Shown here piece by piece: positions 1 through 11,309 of a stretch of 64,000 nt of DNA (position 1 is its first letter; each line of letters begins with the position of its first letter). Below the pieces are notes generated by a model. It did no database searches. It was not told where the DNA came from and worked only from the letters and a program-made list of their open reading frames with translations. This DNA is from Fragilaria radians (taxonomy: Eukaryota; Bacillariophyta; Fragilariophyceae; Fragilariales; Fragilariaceae): assembly GCA_900642245.1 (NCBI GenBank), contig CAAAJI010000024.1, positions 249,748 to 313,747 of the forward strand, written 5' to 3'. The position numbers and the translations under genes were made by a program.

Positions 1-2044
1 AGAAGATTCAGAATGAAGTCGAGTATCTTCACCCAAGTCTAATTCTGATTTTAGAATACCAGATTGGGCTGTCACCCTGATGAAGAAGGTATATAAGAAC
101 AACAACCTAGACGACATGCTAATGAACATCATAGTTTGGACAGAAACAAATTCAATGTGTATGTACAGATAAGTGCTAAACGAATTCCCAGCTTTAACCC
201 CTTTATTGAGAACGGTTATGCCAACAGTCTACTTGGCACATAATCGAAGAATTTTTCCAGCTGTGAATAATTGTTTACGTTGACAAACATGTTTATCGTG
301 TTTGGGTTGTCGTGTTGTATACTGCAAATATATGCCGATTTTGCTCAGTCTTGACAAAGGAGACGTAACTACAATGTAAACACTTCTCAATTATTTTATG
401 ACTTTGTAATATATCTGCAGTTGCATAACATTTGTTCGATTATCATTGCCGCTTTTTCTAACATCAGATAACTTGGACAGGAGATATGATTTGGCCCTTT
501 ATCGAGCTTTCGCCTTTGCTTCAATCTATTGCACGTGAACCGAATGGAACTGAAAACTTTGTAGCATTCTTCAAAATAATGTTTCACGCCATACGATTGC
601 TTGGGCTATCTATTGCATTGAACCAGAGTTCATTGTTCAATGTTCCAAATATTGGAATTCTATAGATGGCATTTCCCAAGCCACGAATACCTGGTCATTA
701 GCGCCATTAGGTATCACTCAGATTCTAATGATTTATAATGTCGCATATCCTCTATTTCTCTAAAGTTTTTGAGCCTAAAGAATCAAACTGAATACCCAAC
801 AGTTGTTATACACAATGTCTTCTATGCATCAGCAATCATAATCTCTGGCCTCACTATCCTTTTTCTTAGTTTCATCACAAATCCCTTTACTCTTTGAATA
901 GCAGTTTAGCTTAAGCAAGCCTTTATTATGCCAACTGTCATGGGCCTTTATCTCAACTTTACATCAAGACTTTGCTGAGCCATTACAGGTACTACACTCA
1001 AACTTTGCACAGTCCAATAATGTGATGTTAACAGCAATATACGTGACAAGGATAATATCCTTTAAATAATGAAAATTAGCAAAATTTTGATATTTTGATA
1101 TCAGAATCAAACAAAAACATCTCAAAAATTGCATTTGCCTTGTAAAATATTGCATACACTTTCTGTATATGTGCAATTCATATGTTAATCATCCAAAGTT
1201 GGTGGGTTGGATCCAACGGACATTCAAATTCTCACTTTCTGCAAGTTGATGTGAAAATAAAGGAAGTGTTTGTTCCTAAGTTTGTTTGTTCTAATGGTAA
1301 GCAATGTGTCCAATGTATGAGTGCAATAATACTTTACACTAAAAGAAATCATTTGATCAAGATACCATTGTACAGGCTCAAAGATGTATAAGTAACTTTT
1401 ATATATGTGAAGGATGTAGAGCTTCCTAGGAAGTAGAGATAACATCCTTGACTGATGTATGGCATCTCTAGAGGAAGCCACTGTTGTAAAGTCAAGTTCA
1501 TGTTACCCTATTTTTTAAAAAGGTAACAGGAATGTGAGAAAACCCATAGTCCAAATTATAGTACTCTTGAGAAGCAAGAAAAGATATGATCTTTGCCAAT
1601 TTATGAAAAAGAGTATGAATCAGTCTTTCTATTTCTGTTTTTCCATGAAAGTAAAGTATTGCAAAGACAAGGTGTAGAAGATGGAACAAGACTGGAATGA
1701 GGAATTTAAAGCATTTTCTCAAAGCAAAATAGACTCGTATGAATTCATAAATCCGTTAGTGTATTGCGTATTGTTGCTTATGTTCTTCATTCAGGAGTGA
1801 AAATTTGTAGAAGTTTTATTTGATAATTACAATAATAGATGGATTGCATGGAACGAATAGTTGTTTCAAGTTCAGCATTGATCAAAGTTATATCATCCAG
1901 ATAAATGGTAACATCTTTTGCAACATCGACACGTAGGAGCTAGGAGAAATGTCAAGATGCAGCATTAAGAAGATGTTACACATCGCTTTCCATTCCTATT
2001 GTTAACCTACATGAGAGGGTTAGAGTCAGTAAGAAATTATCGTT
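1..2044. other. AT-rich stretch with no supported gene
   Basis: Both strands hold only short open frames without recognisable domains or convincing splice partners. On the minus strand at about 1838-1945 an open stretch reads ..VTIYLDDITLIN.., which resembles the YLDD/YVDD box of a retroelement reverse transcriptase, but only about 35 residues are readable and stops follow on both sides. I see no tRNA and no long repeat here. Confidence 0.5.
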
Positions 2045-2370
2045 ACGCGTATTTGTTTGGTACAAGTTCATACTATTTTCGATGTAATTGTTGCAGGCTA
2101 ATATCTCTTGTTAAGCTAAAAAAATGCAAAATCTACGTGATAATCTTTCATAAAGGTAATGTACGTATTTATTTGGTACTAGATCCTACTTTGTTCGATG
2201 TACCTATCCCTTCATTGGCACAACTGCAACAACTACTTAATGAACTTTCATTAAGGCAATTTACGTATTTATTTGGTACAAGTTCCTACTGTGTTTGATG
2301 TACTTATCACAAGCGTCTATCCCTTCATAAGCACAACTGCAGCAGCTACAGGATAAACTTTCATAAAGGC
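2045..2370. repeat. three degenerate tandem copies of the 3' end of the LRR gene
   Basis: Three units lie head to tail at about 2045-2157, 2163-2258 and 2263-2370. Each has a block like acgtatttatttggtac and a block like gaactttcattaaggcaa; the second and third units are spaced by exactly 100 bases at the first block. The third unit is the last coding stretch of the adjacent minus-strand LRR gene. Read on the minus strand, the middle unit still encodes a related Cys-rich tail (..SLSSCCSCANEGIG..) ending in a stop, and the first is more decayed. The array therefore looks like serial duplication of the terminal coding segment, with the outer copies now outside the gene. Confidence 0.7.
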
Positions 2371-4114
2371 AACTGGCAATCAAAATCATCTCACCATCAA
2401 GTTTCAAGTCACAATTTCCTTCAAGGAGTGAGATTGCAGTCTTGGTTACATCAATACACTTTGGGAATGAAGAATTGAAAAAGAGTAAACTTCCTGAAAG
2501 TTGGTTGTATTGAAGTTTCAAAATTTGCAAGTTTTCCAAATCTAAGATTGTAGCTGGAATGGAGCCCTGTAGATTGTTGTTTTTTAAATCTAGAATCGTG
2601 AGATTGGAAAGGTTCCCTAGTTCAGAAGGAATAGTTCCATGCAGATCTGAAAACGCCACAGATAAAGAAACTTTAAAGAGCAGAAATGAGGACAATTGAA
2701 CATTCATGGGCAAACTAGTCATTCATATAGTGATTCACGCACCTAAATTGGACAAACGCCCTAATTCACTGGGAAGACTTTTAAACCCAAGATTTATCGA
2801 TAATAGTAATTCACGAAGCTCAAGTAATCCGCCAATCTCGGAAGGGAGCGATGAAAGGGAATTACTCGCGAGTGAAAGATATTGCAAATTTTTCAAATTA
2901 CCAATCTCTTTTGGGATCTCTCCCATCAGAAAGCATCCTTCCATATTCAAACTTTTTAGGCCGGTTAAGCTACCAATTTCACTTGGAAGAGTAGTTTGAA
3001 GAATGTTGGCATTTAACGCTAGTGAGGAAAGTCTTGTAAGTTCTCTTATTTCTGTTGCAATACTACCTGTTAGTCTGTTATAGGATAAATCCAGTGCTGA
3101 CAATGCATATAAGCCAGATATTTTAGTTGGGATTTCGCCAGAAAGACTATTTTTGGATAAATCTAAATGTACCAGCAAACTGAGTAAACCAATTTGTGAA
3201 GGAATCGATCCAGAAAGCTGATTAAAGGAAAGGCTGAGATTGTACAAGCTTTTGAAAAGTAGTATCTCAGGTGGTATGGTTCCCCGCAGCTCATTTCCAT
3301 CTAAATGCAATGAAGATACAGCTTCTTTAGCTACAAACTCGTCGTTGCATTCAACGCCATACCAGGTACAAATCGAATCCGACGATAACCACCCAGATTT
3401 ATGCTGCCAAACCTCCCCATTCCATAGAAGATACAACAATGTGAGCATGTATCGGTCCAAGTTGGATGTGTCAAATGATTTTCCTTTCAAATCAACGGCT
3501 TGCCATACCATAGCTTTATTTCGGTAATCACAAGAGCTGTAATCCCATGAAATATTCAACACTGGATCCAATCTATACTTAATTTCATTGTAACTCAAGC
3601 GAATGTCTTGTTGTAGAAAAGTAATGTTTGTAATGCAATCGCATTGTTGGAAAATACTTGGTTGAACCCCTGATTCAAACTCATTTTTCAATTCCTCGAG
3701 ACACTTTGATTCCTGCACATTAGTATTGGCATTGCCTAGATCCAGAAATGGTGGGTTTTCTTTGATCGCGCTTAGGCGAATCCCAATGCAAGCAGCCAAA
3801 ACTACGATGATGCACACCCACGTCAAGATAATCTCAAATTTCCAAAGATGGGGCTTTGGAGAGCTTGGTTGAGAATGATGAAGCACAGGCGATTGAGAAA
3901 AAGCGGGTTCATTTCCATTTTGTTTCAGATTCAAATCCAAGAATTTAGTCTCCTCCTTCAGTACTGGTGAATGAGTCCATGACGGAGGCAGTGAAGGTAA
4001 CTCTTCGTCATTGTAGATCTGAAAATCTGTTCGAGAATGAATTAGGAGAGCATTTTTCTCACCAGCAGAGTGACTTCCAGAATCGATGTGAAGGAAATCA
4101 AGCTCTTCATCCAT
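2261..4114 (-). CDS. leucine-rich-repeat membrane protein (two exons)
   Basis: This is a 585-residue protein of the diatom LRR receptor-like type. Exon 1 is 4114-2743 and exon 2 is 2646-2261, joined across a 96-base intron with donor GTGCGT and acceptor TTTTCAG; the splice restores an LRR (..SNLDLHGTIPSEL..). The first 92 residues are polar and probably cytoplasmic. A hydrophobic segment at about 93-115 follows, then an extracellular LRRNT-like region with W-x-GVxC features (..SICTWYGVEC..) near 250. About nine plant-type LRRs (LxxLxLxxNxLxGxIPxxI) follow, and the protein ends in a Cys-rich tail (SCSCCSC). There is no kinase domain. In diatoms such proteins are usually called receptor-like, but no ligand or partner can be read from the sequence. 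The last coding bases belong to a local tandem duplication, so the annotated C-terminus may vary between alleles. Confidence 0.85.
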
Positions 4115-6513
4115 AGTTTGCTACATTATCTTTCTTTCATCAAATATCTTTAACGATACTCCGATTTGTCGTCTCAGATTTATCCTTAAAGAACAATTTT
4201 TGTAGTAACGTCATCAATCCAATTTTGATTACCCAATTTACCGCCGGAAAACTGCTACTTTAAGTGTATTCGTGAAATGCAACAACTTTCCAATACCGCA
4301 TTTAAAAGTTTCAAACCATCTCGCTTTCTATAACAAAAATATTTCAACGCGAAATGGGATGACGTAGTAGCATCGAACCATAGTGTCACAAGTTCCTTTA
4401 GTCAATGACTTTTCATTTTTTTTGGGATCTCAGTAGATACAATATTACTTTGTATGTATTAAATTATGAATTTACTGATGAATAAATACTATTCCAATAT
4501 GTTCTTGATATAAGCTAACTGGTTAAGGTGATGTTGTAGCAAGATACAAATAATCAAGGATAAATTGTAGGAGATGACACAACAAGAAAGTGAAAGAAGA
4601 TATCCCATCACACTCTTTGTCTACGATATCATGCTGAATACTTCAACTATTCATGCATTCAATCTATTGTAGTCTTTTCGTACTGAGACTCACGAAGGCC
4701 TTAATGCGCCTTACTCAAAAGACCAAATGTTGCGGAAATTCCCAAACTTGATCAGTTAGTATTCAGACTCATCTTCTCTCTTTTTCTTAGCATAGATACA
4801 TTTCCCCATTTGTTTCAGTATTCAATAAGAGTGTCGTTGCCGCTAAAATGCGTCCCTTTCCTGTATCAGATATTTTTAGATCTTAGCATCAGTCATTTTT
4901 AATGTGGACAATTTTGCCACAGTCACGACCATCGTATGTTATCATTTGGTCAAGAAGTATTAGTTGAATTAAGCTATTGGAGGATGTGATCCTTTGCAGC
5001 ATTTTCGGCGATGAGTAAAGAATCTTTAGCAATATTTTCAGATGAGTTCTCCACTTCAGAGTTATCATCTTTGTCTTTCCTTGATGAAATGACTTTGAAA
5101 ATAGAGCTACATTACTCCCTCCAACTGTTATGTCCGTGTCGCGATTTACTCATTTGCTTTCAGAGAGAATTTCGTAAGTCCCGAAGTTCATACTATGTTG
5201 AGAGTATATTATTATTTCTGCAATCGAATCCTGCGTTTAATCAACATAGCAAATCGTTGGGGTGGATCAAGGTCGAATAATTCAGATCATACTCAAACAA
5301 CTAAAATATGTGTCATGATTTTGAATTTTTTATGGATGCCTTCCAAATAAAAGCAAGCAGCATTGCCTACTTAATCTTAGCATGCGCTGAATAATATCAT
5401 ATCAGATTCGTTATGGAAATAAACATACATCCAATATGTGTTGCTACATTAGCACATGTCTTACTCCGTAAATCAACAGAAGTCAATGTATCCTCCTTTT
5501 CCTTGTGCTGGGATTGGCATGTGATGAAGTGGGATAGGTAGACTGAAGTAAGCAGTAACATCACTAGAAACTGACACATATTCATTTTCCCTGCACATCA
5601 TCCAAAGTTGTGTGCATGTACTCCATGCTCATGTATGTTTCATTAGTCTGTCTGGAGGTTCAAGCTAGTGTAAAAGCTGGTATATGCCACGATTTCGGCT
5701 TTGAACCACAATTATAGATAAAGGAAAAAATATTCCATTTGAAAATCTATATGATTTCTATGGTAATTGAATTCAAATATTCTAGGAACTACGAACTATT
5801 CCGAGCCATGGCGCTAGCTTGGTTTGAACGCTAGGTACATCTAAAGTGTCAAACTTAAATTTCTAAACAAATGACAAGATTGACAGTAGTTCTTAAACAT
5901 AATTGTGGATGTGAAATTATATATCCAGGGAAAGTAGTGGAAGTGAAAGTATTTGGTAAAATAACGAAAAGGATGAACGTTTTTAGGAGCAAAAGAAGGG
6001 AGTGAAGGGCAAAGGAATGAAATATTTGATGACACTTTTTTTCACACTTGATATTCGAGCGGATTAAACATTGTTAAACTTGCTGTGAACAGAGGAAACA
6101 AGATGCTCCGTATACTTGTCTTAAATTTACCTTCCACAGCACAGGCCAAATCAAATCGAGGAAGTGCCAACGTATGACGCCATTATTGTTCGGCTTGGTA
6201 CTTTAAAAAGACAGTTGTTGATACATCAAGAGATCAGTGGAAGTCACTGATCTGGATTTTAAATGTGATTCTATGGCATGTAGGTTGCTCAATGACTGTT
6301 TACAGGTGGAGGATAATATTGCGTATCGGATGTTCGATGACTATACAGTGGGATTATTTGGTATATGGACGTACAGATAAGTTGATTACCGTTGTGTCCC
6401 ATGCAAGTCTTGGAGTTCCAGTAGTCAAACTACGGTTGAAGCCCAGACGATTTTAAGTGTCGAGTGCCAGGTGCTACCGCTAGCGAGAATCATCAATTTA
6501 CCTAATTTGAACA
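4115..6513. other. intergenic region, nothing firmly supported
   Basis: No frame here has recognisable homology. A 62-codon minus frame at 5585-5397 begins with a plausible signal peptide (MNMCQFLVMLLLTSVYL) and has four cysteines, and an 89-codon plus frame lies at 5011-5280. Neither has a splice partner, a domain or a composition that separates it from chance. I would not annotate either as a gene without transcripts. Confidence 0.4.
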
Positions 6514-7981
6514 ATGTTATCAAGATTCTGTGCCGTTGCACCAAGGCGTTTTCCTCCTTCCATATGCCGACTTAATGTATACCAAAGGAATTTCTCTAGG
6601 GGAGAAAGTATAGCAATCCCCTCAAGGAAGCCTCTAAGTGTCGACGAGCGTAGAGCACTTCGAGCTTCTCGCAAGGCAGGAAGATCAGGAGCACAAGAAG
6701 TAGGACAGGGTGCACAAGCAGGACAAGGTATACAGGGAGGATACGGAGGAACAGGAGTTAAAGGAGGACAAGGACAGCTCAGTGAGCAATTAAGTCCACT
6801 GATGGCAACTTTCCGTTCGAAATACATTTGGTACTTGGCATTTCTTGTCCCATCAGGTATCTTTGCGTGGGCATATAATGATGAAACTAGTCCCCCCGCC
6901 AAATTCTTCGAGTCTATTGGTATCTCAGGATTCTTCAAAGGATATTCAAAAGAAGTTTCTAAACCAGTTCACGATAAATTACTACCCGATTGGAATGAGG
7001 TAGGTTTTCGTGTGGATCTGTAAGGCCACTCAGTCGAATCAAAATCAAATTTGTCACGAAATCTTGTGATAATACTAATTCAGAACCTCTCTAACCTTTT
7101 CAAACCGTATTTGTAAGATGCCAAACGTTCCACATGACATTCCAGTCCCCCATACTTTGGTCCTCGATTTAGAACAAACGTTAGTAAGCGCTAGCTGGGA
7201 AAGAAAGACTGGTTGGCGTTATGCCAAGCGACCTGGAGTGGATAAGTTTCTGCATGTATTGGCACAATATTATGAGATTGTTGTTTATTCTCCATCTGTT
7301 GACGCTGTAGCCGATCCAGTAATAACTATTTTGGATAAATCTGGATGTGTCATGCACCGTCTGTACCGTGATGCAACGCACTTCCACAAAGGAGTACATG
7401 TGAAAGATCTTAATCGATTGAATCGCGATGTCAATCGTATGATCTTGCTTGATGATGAGCCCCAAGCAGCAGCCTTTAATCCTGATAACTTGATTCAAGT
7501 AAAGCCTTATTTAGATCCAACGGATCAATCGGATAACACGCTAGAACGGATCACTCCATTTTTGGTCGAGATTGCTCGTAAGGGATACTCGGACATCCCT
7601 ACAATTTTAAGCCAATACCGAGGTATGAATTCTGACCAAATTGCAGATGAATATGAACGCCGCATTGATAATCTTCGCAGCACTAGAATGCACAGTTCTT
7701 CACTTCTTGGAGGCTTTGCAAGTAGAGCCGCAGCCTCTTTACCGCCACCTGAAATGACTCCCTCCTCCTTTGACAATGACTTTTTGGGTACCAAACAAAT
7801 CACAGCTAAGGATGTTGTTGGGGCAGGACCGCCATCATCGACATCGAATGGATCCTTCGTTCAATGGATGAATCGTAGATCGAAAGAGAAAGAAGAAGAC
7901 CATATGAGAAAGATGGAAAAATGGAATGAAGTTATGATGAAGAAGCAGCAAGCTAAACAAGCAGAGGCGTCGAGGGCATAA
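6514..7981 (+). CDS. TIM50: mitochondrial import inner membrane translocase subunit Tim50
   Basis: Two exons, 6514-6999 and 7118-7981, are joined across a 118-base intron (donor GAG|GTAGGT, acceptor TTGTAAG) and give 449 residues. The N-terminus (MLSRFCAVAPRRFPPSICRL) is Arg-rich and lacks acids, as in a mitochondrial presequence. A Gly/Gln-rich linker follows at about 57-92, then a membrane span (YIWYLAFLVPSGIFAWAY) near 110-127. The FCP1/NIF (HAD-like) domain starts at about 170 with HTLVLDLEQTLVSASWE and includes the ILLDDEP motif. The HAD DxDx(T/V) signature is altered to DLEQT, in line with Tim50 proteins, which act as presequence receptors of TIM23 rather than phosphatases. The length and the order presequence, span, NIF domain match the family. 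The C-terminus is a charged, Lys/Glu-rich helix (about 400-449) beyond the usual domain. Confidence 0.9.
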
Positions 7982-9536
7982 CTTTGATTTAAAGTATAAA
8001 TTCATTTACCTTTTTCTTCCCTAAACCCATCACTACGAAAGCCAATCACCTAAAATAAAGCGAGAATCATTCAAACCGAGTAATCACGATTCCTATCTTG
8101 ATGAACGATAGATGGCTCTTAGTTCTTCCTTGCTTCTTTAAAAAGTGAGACATATTTCAACTTTCGTCTTTCATAGTCACTAATTTCCATAGTAGCTCAG
8201 AATGCTAGCACTGAAATGTCGAATTTTTGGTACACTCTTCACATTATGTAAATTCCCGGATTTGTCATATTTGTTTCCACATCAATGTGTTCTACGTGAT
8301 TGTCATCAACCTAAATTTTTGCATGCTGCATCTATTTCGGAATCTTTTTTGATCCCTTCAACTTAGCCGTAATTACTTGATTCTATTTCTGAATCTTTGG
8401 ATAGATTCTGTGACATCCCTTTCAGCCTATGTCCTGGTTTCATACAGTACTTTGTCATAAATCTTTTCGCTAGGTTTTCAAAATTGTTATTCCGCATCAC
8501 TTGCAGGTTCATGTTACCAACATCAATTTCCATGCATTGCAATTCAATAAGTTAATGGTTTCGGATGTTCATAATTCCCTGTTATTTCTACGTATATATG
8601 CGATACTACTCCCGCTCAATCATTACAAAATTTGTCACTTCTCGTCAGTCTTGCTTACTCTAACCTTACTACTCGCTGAATATGTGTGCTTTCAGATTTA
8701 ATGTGGTATGCGCCTATATAGTATTCGCAACTGCATTAAGTGTGGCCACTTTACTATTCACAATTCATCTACTTTCCAACCTAATTGTTTTTTTGCCTTA
8801 GCCCTGTTTGTCTATTTATTTGACTTTCTTGATTTTTCTGAAGTCAAATATGATTCCTATGCACAACATTACGATTTGAACACACTTCTAGGCGAATTTA
8901 TCAACCTTAGCTGCCTTATTTCAGTTAAAAATCTGTTTTCCACTTAAACTGTTTTTGTTTAACATTTAGACTACTTATTATATTCTATCAGTTTTTATCA
9001 TGATCTGGAATGTAACAGTTATATCTTTTGTGACCTCTGAGACGAAGATTCATTTAAAATTCAAGGAATTTGCAAGTATTATCCTCCTTTTTATAGCAGG
9101 TAACAATGTCATGTACAACATGAAAATTATGCTTTTGTTTTATTTTCCTCTTCATAAGTTGGACGATTTTCTAGGTCAAGATTAAATTGGTGGTATAATC
9201 ACCTATTCGATAAGCTTCTTGGAGCCTTCAGATTACGAGGGAGCATAATCTGGTGTATGCATCTTGATAACTAGGAAAGGAACTCACCAAGTCTTACTGC
9301 AAAACGAGGACAAGACAGCAATGAAGAAAGCAAGATTCTAGAAGGCCTAGTCATTAATTACTGAGATCCTTAACATTATCGCGCTTTTACAAAAATCGTG
9401 AAGCGTTAGATTTTTGTAGTGCCTCGAGCACTAGCAAGTTTTGAGTCGTATCGTAGGAATTAAAATATCCATGTTTGCCTTGTATAAATACCAGCCTCGA
9501 TATCACAAAAAAATCGAAGCATAAACAAAAAGTATC
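7982..9536. other. T-rich intergenic region
   Basis: The plus strand is pyrimidine-rich and gives several short hydrophobic frames (for example 8501-8701 and 8708-8947) that look like by-products of T-rich composition. I see no domain, splice partner, RNA gene or long repeat. Confidence 0.5.
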
Positions 9537-11309
9537 ATGATTCGTCCAGATCTTGCTGGACTTAAAATCACAATAGAAGTTCTTCAAGGAAGAAACTTAG
9601 TTGCAAAAGATCGCAATGTCTTGGGGAAGCGATCATACTCGGATCCTTACGCACAATTGCATATTGGTGGGAAATTGATTGGAGAAACAAGTGTTGTCCC
9701 TAAATCTCTGAATCCAATTTGGAATTCACGATTTGAATACAAGATGGGAGCAGATTCGGCCACAAATTTCATCCAGGCAAACCATAGAAATGAAGCTCAA
9801 TCGGATGCCACACTTATGATTTGGGATCATGACACGATTGGAAAACATGATATTATGGGAATTGTGCTATTGTCGTTGGATCCCTTGCAATCGGAAACAA
9901 CGAAATGGTACGCTGTTGGAAAAGGAGTTGGAAAATATTTTTGTAAAGATGCAACAGGAGAGGTTCAAATTAAAATAACTTTTCAAGGAACCAAAATGAT
10001 GGACGTTACTAAAGGCCAGTCATTGACATTACCATATCATCGTATCAAATTTGGCCTTGCCTGGGATGTAGAAGAGCAACAGCATGTTGACCTTGATTCG
10101 TCATGCGTGGCGGTCGATAAGCGGGGTCATGTATTGATCCATGAGAGTGTTTATTACGGTAATCTTACAAATTCAAATCTCTCGCTACAGCATTCAGGCG
10201 ACGAAACAACAGGTGAAGCAATTGGAGATGACGAAAGAATTCTCGTTGAGTTAGATCGTATTCCTTCCGAAGTCTTGGCGTTGTATTTCATCTTGAGTGT
10301 TGCGACACCACACAGGACATTTAATCATGTAAAGTCAGCACGAGTCAGAATTATTTCGACAGAAACTTCTCAGGGCATTTGTCGATATGTTCCAAATAAA
10401 ATGGGAGCCGAAAATACATCTCTTTTTCTTTGCCGTCTTCATCGCACTGGAAATAATAATTGGATTTTTACTCCGATTGAGGAGGGTGATGCTCATGCTC
10501 GAGACTTTGGAATGTTAATTCCCAAAATCAAGTCTTACACACTAGATCTTGTGCCAAGCATTCAAATTGATCCACATGATCGCGTCGCAATATTGCGAAA
10601 GGAAGGTACCATAAGTGTGTCTGCAGTTTCCCCAAGAGGCAAAATTCCTCCTCTTGTTTCATTTGGGCTTGCTTGGGATGTTACATGTGGTATTAATATT
10701 GACCTGGACGCATCGGCAATTTTGTTGGACCATGACTTCCAATTGCAAGACCTTGTCTCTTTCAAGCAATTAGTATCAAACGATGGATCGATTAGACATA
10801 GCGGAGATGAGCGCAAAGGTGATCAGTCCGGAGATGATGAAATAATCAACATTTCTCTTGCCCATATCAGTGAGCATACAAAATATATCGGTTTTGTCAT
10901 AAATTCATATAGTGGTCAGGAATTAGATGATATTGACAAAGCGAGTTGTCATCTGTTCGATCCAACGACGAAAGCGGATATCGCCAGGTATACTCTGACA
11001 AATTGTAAGGAAATCGATAAGCATACTGCCTTAGTAATGGCCTGCCTTTACCGCAGTGATGACGCAACCGATTGGTATCTACGCATAATCTCGCTTCCGT
11101 TACAAGGCCTAGTAGCGGGATGCAATGTCAGTGATCTTCAGGAATTTCTTCTTACTCATCCTCATCAACAAGATTCACAAGCTGAAGATGAGATTGTCGT
11201 CACTGCGATGCCGTCTGCGGTACCTATCGATGACGAAATTGTGGTAACTTTTGCTGAGCATGAATTCCGTCGATATGCTGCAGGTGTCGACGAAGAAATT
11301 GTGTTGTAA
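9537..11309 (+). CDS. C2 domain protein with two TerD-like domains
   Basis: A single-exon, 590-residue protein starts at an ATG preceded by A-rich sequence. Residues about 8-130 form a C2 domain: Asp residues at D25, D36 (SDPYA), D97 and D99 (WDHDTIGKHD) are placed to bind calcium. Two TerD/stress-protein domains follow, at about 170-335 (KFGLAWDVEEQQHVDLDSS, then HSGDETTGEAIGDDE) and about 374-530 (SFGLAWDVTCGINIDLDAS, then HSGDERKGDQSGDDE). TerD domains bind calcium through such Asp clusters. In bacteria they belong to tellurite and stress-response loci; the role in algae is not settled. The tail carries three similar acidic-hydrophobic motifs (DEIVVTA, DDEIVVTF, DEEIVL). A calcium-dependent membrane-associated stress protein is a reasonable inference. 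Confidence 0.88.
   Translation: MIRPDLAGLKITIEVLQGRNLVAKDRNVLGKRSYSDPYAQLHIGGKLIGETSVVPKSLNPIWNSRFEYKMGADSATNFIQANHRNEAQSDATLMIWDHDTIGKHDIMGIVLLSLDPLQSETTKWYAVGKGVGKYFCKDATGEVQIKITFQGTKMMDVTKGQSLTLPYHRIKFGLAWDVEEQQHVDLDSSCVAVDKRGHVLIHESVYYGNLTNSNLSLQHSGDETTGEAIGDDERILVELDRIPSEVLALYFILSVATPHRTFNHVKSARVRIISTETSQGICRYVPNKMGAENTSLFLCRLHRTGNNNWIFTPIEEGDAHARDFGMLIPKIKSYTLDLVPSIQIDPHDRVAILRKEGTISVSAVSPRGKIPPLVSFGLAWDVTCGINIDLDASAILLDHDFQLQDLVSFKQLVSNDGSIRHSGDERKGDQSGDDEIINISLAHISEHTKYIGFVINSYSGQELDDIDKASCHLFDPTTKADIARYTLTNCKEIDKHTALVMACLYRSDDATDWYLRIISLPLQGLVAGCNVSDLQEFLLTHPHQQDSQAEDEIVVTAMPSAVPIDDEIVVTFAEHEFRRYAAGVDEEIVL

Noticed and set aside
1838..1945. Reverse-transcriptase-like YLDD segment on the minus strand
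   Set aside because: Only about 35 residues can be read and no neighbouring RT motif was found on either side, so I did not call an element.
7181..7498. Minus-strand 105-codon frame
   Set aside because: Antisense of the Tim50 second exon; codon pattern and domain belong to the plus strand.
8501..9185. Series of short hydrophobic plus-strand frames
   Set aside because: T-rich DNA gives Phe/Leu-rich chance frames; there are no consistent starts, splice sites or domains.
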